DNA of 64,000 bases. Source: CAYWCV01 sp964629885. Its GTDB lineage: Bacteria; Bacteroidota; Rhodothermia; Balneolales; CAYWCV01. The stretch covers positions 6,414-70,413 of the forward strand of contig CAZVRJ010000009.1 in assembly GCA_964629885.1 (NCBI GenBank). Direction: 5' to 3'. Position 1 is the first letter of the stretch, and every line of letters starts with the position of its first letter. Positions 8,369 through 15,407 of this stretch are shown piece after piece. The notes under the pieces were generated by a model. It saw nothing but the letters and a program-made list of their open reading frames with translations. It was not told the DNA's origin and did not search any database. The position numbers and the translations under genes were made by a program.

Positions 8369-8884
8369 TCACAGGTCGAAATATCTGTCTTTTATCACGT
8401 TAAAATGATGGATTTGGTGTCCAACAATTGTAAATCCCAACCCTAAGACAGAAATCTGCTTGTCGTAACATGTGCCAACCCGGTGCAGTGCATGGGCAGA
8501 AAAGCTCTCAAAAAGATACATTGTAGATGCCCGTACTGACTCAAACTCCGTAAGTATTGACTCCAAGCTTCTCGAAGTCGCACCAGCCGTTTTTGCGTAA
8601 AGATTCTCATCGTAACCAGGCAGAACAGTTGAATCTTCGCGGGCGAAGCGCATAGCCCTATATGAAAATACACGTTCACTATCGATGAGATGTTGCAGGA
8701 TGTCTTTTATTGTCCATTTTCCTGGTGCATATACGTTGTCACCGATTTTTTGAAACCGGTTGATGTCAACGGTTTCGATAGCCGTCAGAGAATTCTTAAA
8801 AGCAACACCAAGGTAGTCTTCAGGCACGAGCTGAATATACCTGTCGAAATAAACTGGCATTGGATTGATATCAGACTTCATCAT
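8369..8884 (-). CDS. DinB-superfamily protein
   Basis: A 171-residue four-helix-bundle protein of the DinB/YfiT superfamily, putative metal-dependent enzymes or thiol transferases. Features are KWTIKDILQHLIDSERVFSYRAMRFAR in the first half and GHQIHHFNVIKDRY at the end, which supply the three histidines expected to bind metal. I placed the start at the ATG at 8884 because it overlaps the stop of the upstream Pr6Pr gene as ATGA; the open frame reaches 8911. Cytoplasmic; the reaction is unknown. Confidence 0.82.
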   Translation of the reverse strand: MMKSDINPMPVYFDRYIQLVPEDYLGVAFKNSLTAIETVDINRFQKIGDNVYAPGKWTIKDILQHLIDSERVFSYRAMRFAREDSTVLPGYDENLYAKTAGATSRSLESILTEFESVRASTMYLFESFSAHALHRVGTCYDKQISVLGLGFTIVGHQIHHFNVIKDRYFDL

Positions 8885-9504
8885 AGTCGAGCTCTCCGTT
8901 TGTCTATCCAAACCAACAGCAAGCCGGCAAGCCAGAACAGAAACAGCATCCCTGCCGTATTGTAGAGCACAGTGGCCATCCCAATTCTGTCGACATCAAT
9001 AAACGGGTACGGGTAGAATCCCGAAAACCAACCCCGAACCAATGTGATGGTCATATACACGATTGGCGCAAGCAGCCAAGGGAAACTGTACCAATACTTG
9101 AGCATCCCCTTATCCCCAAAGTTGAACCACCAAACGATGTAAGCCAGTGGAATCGCATTGTGGAGTAGGTAGTTTAGTAGAAATTGGATCCCCTCTGCCA
9201 CCCAGAGATCATGCAAAACGAGGTCGTAAATCATAAACACCATAAAGGAGTAAACAACTACCATGGCCTGAATGACTGTGGAGTCAAAAAAACCGTTCAG
9301 TGGACCTCGTTTTATGATAAGTGGGACGGTTAGCACCATAGCAATGGCTATGTTAGTCTCGACCGAAAACAAGCTCAGATAGTTGATGGTGGCATCAAAA
9401 ACCGTATCGCCTGTAAGCGATTTAATGATAACGACCAGTAGCAGTTGGATGAATAGGGTGATCCAAGTGATAAGCGCCAGGATGATGGACGTCTTTTTCT
9501 TCAT
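8881..9504 (-). CDS. Pr6Pr-family integral membrane protein
   Basis: A 207-residue protein with six predicted transmembrane helices and the conserved GFYPYPFIDVDRIG block near residue 165, characteristic of the Pr6Pr membrane family. FSVETNIAIAM after the first helix is also family-typical. It has no known enzymatic role and presumably lies in the inner membrane. It is followed by the DinB gene with a 4-base overlap, so the two form a small minus-strand operon. Confidence 0.75.
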   Translation of the reverse strand: MKKKTSIILALITWITLFIQLLLVVIIKSLTGDTVFDATINYLSLFSVETNIAIAMVLTVPLIIKRGPLNGFFDSTVIQAMVVVYSFMVFMIYDLVLHDLWVAEGIQFLLNYLLHNAIPLAYIVWWFNFGDKGMLKYWYSFPWLLAPIVYMTITLVRGWFSGFYPYPFIDVDRIGMATVLYNTAGMLFLFWLAGLLLVWIDKRRARL

Positions 9505-9601
9505 TTGTCGGGTGGCTTGACGGTGTGCGTTCCCTCTATGATTCCGGCTACGTGCATGTTCGCACTTAATTCGGTCTTTATCAAGTGAGATTATGTACGA
9601 A

Positions 9602-10807
9602 TCAGAAGCTCATCTGCGCTTGTAATCGTAAAAGGCGTCCCTCCTGCAAGTTGATCGGTTTGAGTGCATCCTCAAATCTTCGCGACGAGATGGTGTACAC
9701 CGCCGTAAGCTCCAATAGATCGATCGGTTGCCATTCAATTCCCAGTTCCAGTTCGCGAACTCGGTAACTGCGTGCATCGAGTTCAAACTTTTTACCGCCC
9801 GTGTAGTTATGTGCGAGTACAAAGGGTATTAGTGTTCTACCATTCAGACTCGCTTTTGCATTTACAAGTACATATCCACCATTCAGTGCCCGATTTTCAA
9901 TGTGATTATTTCCAGGGTTGTACTCTGGACCAAATCCCCAATTATACTCCGCCTGAAAACCAATCGGCATCGGATAAGCTATAAATGACAGAGCGAATCG
10001 TGAGTCGTCGTAAATATTGGATTCTTTCACAACAGAAAGTCCACTCAGGTCTTCTGGGATCATGGAGTATGTACCGTAATAGCCCTGAACGCCTGCCTCC
10101 AGAATTTGGCTCCCGAATCGAAACGGATATGCAACTCTTGCAACAACATGAAGCGCATCATTCAAGTCCGACTCATTGCCGCCTTGCCCGTTGTAGAGAC
10201 CAAGCGCTACCACACCATAATCTCCAGTACCTTTTAAGCCAGAGTCCTTGATCTCCTTAAACATGTCTTTGCTCGATTTGGGTGTCCAATACAAAAAAGC
10301 CCCCATGTCGCGTTCGTTGGTTATTGTACTGTTTGTGCCATCGTGCCGGTCGAGTGACAATCGGCTTGAGCTCGATTGGAGGTTCTCAAAACTATATGGA
10401 ATCTTGCTTAGACCAATCCTGAGGCGCCAATCCCTGCTCTGAGTCATCACAATGTCGAAGTATGCATCACGCAATTGGGCGTAGTTCATACCCGCCGAGC
10501 TGACAGTTGAGGCGATGTCGGGGGCCACGTAGAAGCTGATTCGATCGTTAACACTACCACTGAATACAATGCGTGCACGCCTAAGCGAAAAGCTGGCTGG
10601 GGCGCCCCAAGAGCGGTCGCACTGCTGGCACCTAAGATCATTGTTGGTTTGGAGGAGCCCGTGGTAGCGAACTTGAAGATATCCATGAATGGAAACTGGG
10701 CTTGATGGCTCATTGAGCCGATTCGTACTACTGCCTTGTCCGAAGGCCTCCATCGACGATATTGCAATCACACATATACCGAAAACCAGCGAAAGATTTC
10801 GAACCAT
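9602..10807 (-). CDS. OprO/OprP-like phosphate-selective porin
   Basis: A 401-residue outer-membrane barrel. The ATG at 10807 gives a signal peptide ending near SMEAFGQ; the frame extends to 10849 without one. The sequence shows the porin O/P pattern: IHGYLQVRYHG near the mature N-terminus, FSLRRARIVFSGSVNDRISFYVAPD, and alternating hydrophobic strands ending in QAQMSF with a terminal Phe. Two CxxC-spaced cysteines (RCQQCDR) lie in the first extracellular region, an odd detail. Anion or phosphate selectivity is family knowledge and not shown here. Confidence 0.78.
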   Translation of the reverse strand: MVRNLSLVFGICVIAISSMEAFGQGSSTNRLNEPSSPVSIHGYLQVRYHGLLQTNNDLRCQQCDRSWGAPASFSLRRARIVFSGSVNDRISFYVAPDIASTVSSAGMNYAQLRDAYFDIVMTQSRDWRLRIGLSKIPYSFENLQSSSSRLSLDRHDGTNSTITNERDMGAFLYWTPKSSKDMFKEIKDSGLKGTGDYGVVALGLYNGQGGNESDLNDALHVVARVAYPFRFGSQILEAGVQGYYGTYSMIPEDLSGLSVVKESNIYDDSRFALSFIAYPMPIGFQAEYNWGFGPEYNPGNNHIENRALNGGYVLVNAKASLNGRTLIPFVLAHNYTGGKKFELDARSYRVRELELGIEWQPIDLLELTAVYTISSRRFEDALKPINLQEGRLLRLQAQMSF

Positions 10808-10992
10808 TAGGAAAATTGGTGTAGAATGCTCCTCGATATCAAAAAGCACGACTATGTCGGTCGATAATCATCGAATAAGAGCATTCTGGATCAAATAAGG
10901 CACACTGGCTGCAAAGATCGGTAGAATTCAACTTGGATACAAAATCACCGTATCTTGAACTATATCAATCATCTAAGCTTTGTTTCCACCCC

Positions 10993-11388
10993 ATGAGTAT
11001 AATCGAATCGTACTACGACGCATTTAATCGGTCTGATATGGACACTTTCGCCTCTCTGCTCACCGATGATGTTATACACGACATCAATCAAGGTACTCGC
11101 GAAGTGGGGAAACATTTATTCACTGCTTTCATGGATCGAATGAATGATCATTATCGCGAACAGCTGGTCGACATTGTGGTAATGTACTCTGCCGACGGTA
11201 AGCGTGCAGCTGCTGAGTTTGTGGTTAGAGGCACCTATTTGAAAACCGACAGCGCATTACCCGAAGCAAATGGGCAGACGTATACGTTGCCTGCAGGTGC
11301 TTTTTTCGAATTACGAGACGGTAAGGTAGCTCGAGTCACCAATTACTACAATTTACAGTATTGGATTCATCAAGTAGCCGGCTATTAA
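10993..11388 (+). CDS. NTF2/SnoaL-like protein (ketosteroid-isomerase-related)
   Basis: A 131-residue protein of the NTF2-like fold. It begins MSIIESYYDAFNRSDMDTFASLLTDDV, the classic opening of SnoaL/ketosteroid-isomerase relatives, and ends with FFELRDGKVARVTNYYNLQYWI. The start at 10993 fits the family; the frame could extend to 10933. The fold makes a small-molecule pocket, but no substrate can be assigned. The stop lies directly against the stop of the convergent response-regulator gene. Confidence 0.75.
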   Translation: MSIIESYYDAFNRSDMDTFASLLTDDVIHDINQGTREVGKHLFTAFMDRMNDHYREQLVDIVVMYSADGKRAAAEFVVRGTYLKTDSALPEANGQTYTLPAGAFFELRDGKVARVTNYYNLQYWIHQVAGY

Positions 11389-11799
11389 TCAGTTTTTCGA
11401 CTTGCCGATTTCAATCATTCGAATCACTTCGTCCATGACTAGTGGTTTACTGATGAAGCCTTCTATTTGCTCATGATTCTTGGCCATCTCGATCTCATTG
11501 ATATCGATGGTAGAACTAACCATAAACACGAAAATCTGCTGATCAAGCTGGCCCATTATGGCCTTGTACTCCTCGATGAATTCCCATCCATCCATCACCG
11601 GCATGTTTATGTCGAGCAATATCAGATCAGGCAATTCATGATCGTCGGTGATGCAAAGTTTTAAGGCTTCATAGGCTTGGTGCCCATTCGCATACGATTG
11701 CACCTTCACATGACTATACAAATTAGTGAGCTGTGTTTCGGTTAGAAACGTGAAGATTGGGTCATCGTCGATGATCCAAATAAGCTTTAGTGGTTGCAT
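11389..11799 (-). CDS. Single-domain response regulator (CheY-like)
   Basis: A 136-residue receiver domain without any output domain. The acidic pocket is IDDDP (Asp11-Asp13), the phosphoacceptor is Asp63 in LLDINMPVMDG, and the conserved lysine is in FISKPL near the C-terminus. It overlaps the start-proximal histidine kinase gene's 3' end by 13 bases, so kinase and regulator are co-translated partners. With no DNA-binding domain, it must act by protein interaction or as part of a phosphorelay, as Rcp1- or CheY-like proteins do. Confidence 0.9.
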   Translation of the reverse strand: MQPLKLIWIIDDDPIFTFLTETQLTNLYSHVKVQSYANGHQAYEALKLCITDDHELPDLILLDINMPVMDGWEFIEEYKAIMGQLDQQIFVFMVSSTIDINEIEMAKNHEQIEGFISKPLVMDEVIRMIEIGKSKN

Positions 11800-13616
11800 G
11801 GAAAAAATACGCGAAATGTGGAACCTGTACCTGTTTGGCTGTCTACTTCGATTCTACCGCCAAGGGCGTCGATCTGGCTTTTTGTGATGAAAAGCCCCAA
11901 ACCCCTAGCATCCGGATTGCCGTGAAAAGTCTTGTACATAGAGAACAATTTATCGCCATATCTAGACAAATCAATACCCAACCCATTATCTATTACTTCT
12001 AGTACAATATAATGATCCAATTCGTAGGCTTTTAGTAAGACTTCGGCTCTTTTTTCTGGGTTGTGATACTTAACAGCGTTTGAAATTAGATTTAACAGAA
12101 TACTATCTAAATAAGGCTGATTGAAGTAGATTTCGAAATCGGGGTCAATCTCCACCTCAATAAGGACGTTGTTATGGTGAATTTCACCTTTCAGCACGTT
12201 TATTGCGGTGTTGACCGATTCGAGGAGGTTGATGACGAGCCGTTGTTCGTTGATGTTTCGTTGGATCGTGATCACTTTGTTCAAATCTTCGATCGTGGTC
12301 ATCAAATTACTGCTCGCCATGCTAAGCAGGTTCTCAATATGTTTTCGTTCAATCTTGTTTTTACCGGTTACCAACAGATCAACCAACCCAGAAATATTGC
12401 TTGCGTGGCTACGGATATTGTGAGACACAATGTAGTTGAAGTTCAACAACCTCTTGTTTTGCTCGCTTACCAAATCAATTGTGGATCTCAATTCTTTCTC
12501 AGTCACCTTGCGCTCCGATATGTCGCGAATGAAGGCAACCACATAACCTCTGCCGTTGCTCTCCTGGTAAGTGACACTGGCTTCAACCGGGAATTCCGTT
12601 CCGTCTTTGCGGCGCTGTAAACCCTCGATGATCATGTTCCTCACGTGTTTGAGATGTACCACGTGTGCTTTCCAGTCCTCGATGTTCTCAAAAATTCTCT
12701 CAATTGATCCAATTGGGTGACCAATCAACTCATCCAAACCCAATCCGAGCCTTTTCTGGGACTCGGCATTTGCGAAAATGATGGTTCCGTCTTCGTCAGT
12801 GACCTGAATTGAATCGTTTGAGTGGTCGAACCATTCAACGAGCTGCTCGAATTTTTGTCGTGTAGCCACCAATTCGGTTAAGTCGACATCCATGCAGTAA
12901 ATTTCTGGCTCATCATCGTTGTTGACGGCAACCGTCTGGCTTGAGTAGACATATACTTCCTTGCCATCGGGTCTTTTAAACCGAAACTCCTCAGGGTTAA
13001 TTGGAAGATTGTTCTCAGCACAATGCTGGATGTAAGCCGCAAAATCGTCGCGTGATTCCTTGTCGACGAGTAATTCGAATATATTCTTGCCAAATACTGA
13101 TTGCGAGCTGTGCCCGAACAGTTCCTCCGATGCCCCGTTCCAATATTTGATGGTACCGTCGGGTCTATAAATCTGAATGGCAATATTGGGAACTCTATCG
13201 ATCAGAGATCGGAAAAAGAAACGCTGATCGTCGTCAATGGGCAGTGCTGCTGCGTTTTGGCTGATGTTTGTGCCATATGCGACAATGTACCTTTCGCCTT
13301 GATCAGGATTGATCAAGGGCATCATTTCCCAATGGAGTGGTACGTACGAGCCGTTCGATCGCACTCGTAATTGGAGTTGCCTCTTTTGATCAGATCTGTT
13401 TGCAAGTGTCTCGATTGCAAACTTGAGTATGTTCACATCGTCGGGATGTACAAGCTCAGTGATGTGTGTTTTGTCGTTTACTTCAACTTTTAGAAGCCTC
13501 TTGAACGTATTGTTGTGGAATACACACGATCCATTGCAATCTAATAAGATCAGATTAACAATGTCTGACTGATCAAGCCATACGGGAATCAGTTTTTGAG
13601 CCTCCGAATTTGACAT
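11787..13616 (-). CDS. Soluble multi-PAS sensor histidine kinase
   Basis: A 609-residue kinase with no signal peptide or membrane helix. Three PAS domains lie in order: about residues 10-125, 130-255 (PNIAIQIYRPDGTIKYWNGASEELFG) and 260-385 (the last with a clear PAC segment ending FIRDISERKVTEKE). The phosphoaccepting His is in NYIVSHNIRSHASNISG near residue 396. The ATPase domain has the N box LISNAVKYHNP and G boxes DNGLGIDLSRYG and RGLGLFITK. Family knowledge suggests cytoplasmic sensing of redox, light or a ligand; no cofactor residue was identified. The partner regulator overlaps its 3' end. Confidence 0.9.
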   Translation of the reverse strand: MSNSEAQKLIPVWLDQSDIVNLILLDCNGSCVFHNNTFKRLLKVEVNDKTHITELVHPDDVNILKFAIETLANRSDQKRQLQLRVRSNGSYVPLHWEMMPLINPDQGERYIVAYGTNISQNAAALPIDDDQRFFFRSLIDRVPNIAIQIYRPDGTIKYWNGASEELFGHSSQSVFGKNIFELLVDKESRDDFAAYIQHCAENNLPINPEEFRFKRPDGKEVYVYSSQTVAVNNDDEPEIYCMDVDLTELVATRQKFEQLVEWFDHSNDSIQVTDEDGTIIFANAESQKRLGLGLDELIGHPIGSIERIFENIEDWKAHVVHLKHVRNMIIEGLQRRKDGTEFPVEASVTYQESNGRGYVVAFIRDISERKVTEKELRSTIDLVSEQNKRLLNFNYIVSHNIRSHASNISGLVDLLVTGKNKIERKHIENLLSMASSNLMTTIEDLNKVITIQRNINEQRLVINLLESVNTAINVLKGEIHHNNVLIEVEIDPDFEIYFNQPYLDSILLNLISNAVKYHNPEKRAEVLLKAYELDHYIVLEVIDNGLGIDLSRYGDKLFSMYKTFHGNPDARGLGLFITKSQIDALGGRIEVDSQTGTGSTFRVFFPCNH

Positions 13617-13742
13617 TTACAAAATGTTGAACAGATTAAGACACAAGCGTAAAGGTCAAGTTAATTAAAGTGAATCGTAACTTCCACACGAATTTTCGTA
13701 CGGCGCAAATCGTTTTTAGTTACAACAGTGGCGAAGCAAAAC

Positions 13743-14360
13743 TTAGCTGTGTCGGCGCCGCAGCTCTTCGATCAACGATTCGAAAGGAATATTCTTTTCG
13801 ACAAGTAGCAAAGTGAGGTGAAACAATAAGTCGGATGCTTCATAGATGAACTCTTTTTCGTCGCTGTTTTTTGCAGCAATTACAGTCTCCACAGCCTCCT
13901 CGCCGACCTTTTGGGCAATTTTGTCGAGACCTTTGGCAAACATTTTGCTCGTATACGAACCCTCAGGCATCGTTCGCTTCCGCTCCTGTAGAAATGACTC
14001 GAGATAAGCCAGAAAGGGCATTCCAGACTCTATCTGTGTACCCGACGCTCCTGCATCGAAGCACGACTCCTTGCCAGTGTGGCAGGTTGGTCCATCGGGA
14101 CGAGCCTTCACCAATATCGCATCTAGGTCGCAGTCGTCACTAATTGATACCACATGAAGGAAATTTCCGGATGTTTCACCTTTGATCCAAAGCTCGTTGC
14201 GCGTACGGCTGAAAAAAGTAACCCGGCCAGAGTCGACGGTTTTTTGTACTGACTCCCGGTTCATGTAGCCAAGCATTAGAACGCGGCCAGTTGCAGCATC
14301 CTGAATGATTGCGGGAAGCAGGCCAGTAGTCGGGTCAAACTTGAGTGTTTCAATGTTCAT
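13743..14360 (-). CDS. hisIE: HisIE, phosphoribosyl-AMP cyclohydrolase / phosphoribosyl-ATP pyrophosphatase
   Basis: Bifunctional histidine enzyme of 205 residues for the second and third steps after HisG. The N-terminal HisI domain carries VTFFSRTRNELWIKGETSGN, the metal-binding DDCDLDAIL and the zinc cysteines in GPTCHTGKESCF. The C-terminal HisE domain shows GLDKIAQKVGEEAVETVIAAKN and the helical EASDLLFHL. I set the start at 14360 because the protein then begins MNIETLKFDPTTGLLPAI; the frame runs further to 14399 into the repeat array. It lies 9 kb away from the main his operon on the same strand and appears to be transcribed alone. Confidence 0.95.
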   Translation of the reverse strand: MNIETLKFDPTTGLLPAIIQDAATGRVLMLGYMNRESVQKTVDSGRVTFFSRTRNELWIKGETSGNFLHVVSISDDCDLDAILVKARPDGPTCHTGKESCFDAGASGTQIESGMPFLAYLESFLQERKRTMPEGSYTSKMFAKGLDKIAQKVGEEAVETVIAAKNSDEKEFIYEASDLLFHLTLLLVEKNIPFESLIEELRRRHS

Positions 14361-14380
14361 GGCAGAAAGATATGAACAAG

Positions 14381-14500
14381 CAGTAACAATCATGAACAAT
14401 CATGAACAATCATGAACAATTACTATCAATTACTATCAATTACTATCAATCATGAACAATGAACAATTAGTATCAATTACAATCAATCACGAAAAATTAC
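14381..14500. repeat. Decanucleotide tandem array (CATGAACAAT / TACTATCAAT)
   Basis: Nearly perfect 10-bp units: CAGTAACAAT, then CATGAACAAT three times (14391-14420), TACTATCAAT three times (14421-14450), CATGAACAAT again (14451-14460), then degenerate copies to about 14500. It begins just upstream of the hisIE start. The unit length and AT-rich character match the array at 35566. Confidence 0.9.
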
Positions 14501-14575
14501 CATAGGGCACGAATTAGGTTATATTAATCTTGCAATAAATCAAGCCCCTATGTAAGATTCCCCACTCTACCAGTA

Positions 14576-14660
14576 AAGACCCTTCGCTTCGCTCAGGGCG
14601 GCTTCTCCGCTCTACTAAACAAGACCCTTCACTTCGTTCAGGGCGGCTTCGCCGCTTTAC
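14576..14660. repeat. Direct duplication of a 45-bp palindrome-containing unit
   Basis: Two copies of about 40 bases start at 14576 and 14621 (offset 45). Each has AAGACCCTTC, then a CCCT...AGGG inverted arrangement (CCCTTCGCTTCGCTCAGGG in the first copy), then CGGCTTC and CCGC. The copies differ at a few positions. The repeat ends 18 bases before the nitroreductase start. The CCCTGAGC...GAAGGG core resembles dispersed palindromic elements common in many bacterial genomes. Confidence 0.8.
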
Positions 14661-14677
14661 CAATCTACAACTCTACT

Positions 14678-15244
14678 ATGCTATCCGATATCATTAAATC
14701 ACGTCGCAACATCAAGCCAGCCCACTTCAACGGTGAGAAAATTAACGATGAGCTTGTCGCAAGCCTTCTCGAATTGGCTGATTGGGCTCCAACGCACAAA
14801 TTCACCGAACCGTGGAGGTTCATCGTATTTTCAACAGAGCGAGTACTCAGCTTCTGTCTCGAGCACGCCGCGCTGTACAAGGCACATACACCGGATTACG
14901 AGTTTGAGCAGTCCAAATTCGACAAGCTGCTTCATATGGGAAACAAGGCGTCGCATATCATCGTCGTCTACATGAAACCTACACCTGGCAACCGGTTGCC
15001 TGAATGGGAAGAGCAGACAGCCGTTGCATGTGCCATCCAAAATATCTTGCTCAGTGCACATGCCAACGGCATAGCCGCGTTCTGGTCAACCGGTGGCATG
15101 AGTTCAAAACCACAATACAAGACTTGGCTCGAGTTGTCTGACGACGATTTCCCTATGGGAATAATTTACCTCGGCAAATCAGATGAAAAACCGGTTGGTG
15201 TCAGACGCATACCAATGGCCGAAAAGGTCAGATGGGAGAAATAA
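14678..15244 (+). CDS. Nitroreductase-family flavoprotein
   Basis: A 188-residue member of the FMN-dependent nitroreductase family, expected to reduce nitro, quinone or related substrates with NAD(P)H. It begins MLSDIIKSRRNIKPAHF, giving the N-terminal RRS/RRN flavin-binding arginines, followed by LELADWAPTHKFTEPWRFIVF; a later AIQNILLSAHANGIAAFW block is also typical. The length is normal for the short form. No membrane segment or signal is present. The stop codon overlaps the first base of a nonamer repeat array. Confidence 0.85.
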   Translation: MLSDIIKSRRNIKPAHFNGEKINDELVASLLELADWAPTHKFTEPWRFIVFSTERVLSFCLEHAALYKAHTPDYEFEQSKFDKLLHMGNKASHIIVVYMKPTPGNRLPEWEEQTAVACAIQNILLSAHANGIAAFWSTGGMSSKPQYKTWLELSDDDFPMGIIYLGKSDEKPVGVRRIPMAEKVRWEK

Positions 15245-15377
15245 TCCAAGGCATCCAAGGCATCCAAGGCATCATGGGCATCATGGGCATCATGGGCATC
15301 AAATTGCTATCTTTGTTGCCCTCGTTGCCCTCGTTGCCCTCGTTGCCCTCGTTGCCCTCGTTGCCCTCGTTGCCTAT
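15244..15377. repeat. Nonanucleotide tandem arrays (ATCCAAGGC / ATCATGGGC and GTTGCCCTC)
   Basis: Three copies of ATCCAAGGC (15244-15270) run directly into three of ATCATGGGC (15271-15297). After a 17-base spacer come six perfect copies of GTTGCCCTC (15315-15368) and a degenerate seventh. The block lies between convergent genes, at the 3' end of the nitroreductase gene. Translations of it are low-complexity and not considered coding. Confidence 0.93.
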
Positions 15378-15407
15378 GATGCCCGTGATCTCACGGATTA
15401 CTTGGTG

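Larger units (their letters stand above)
14361..14677. other. Repeat-rich intergenic region between hisIE and the nitroreductase gene
   Basis: A divergent gap of 317 bases. Apart from the two repeat blocks listed separately (14381-14500 and 14576-14660), the segment 14501-14575 is AT-rich and may hold the promoter of one or both flanking genes, but I could not pick convincing promoter hexamers. No RNA gene was recognised. Confidence 0.5.

Noticed and set aside
15244..15377. Possible CRISPR array
   Set aside because: Units are 9 bases, directly adjacent and without unique spacers; no cas genes are nearby.
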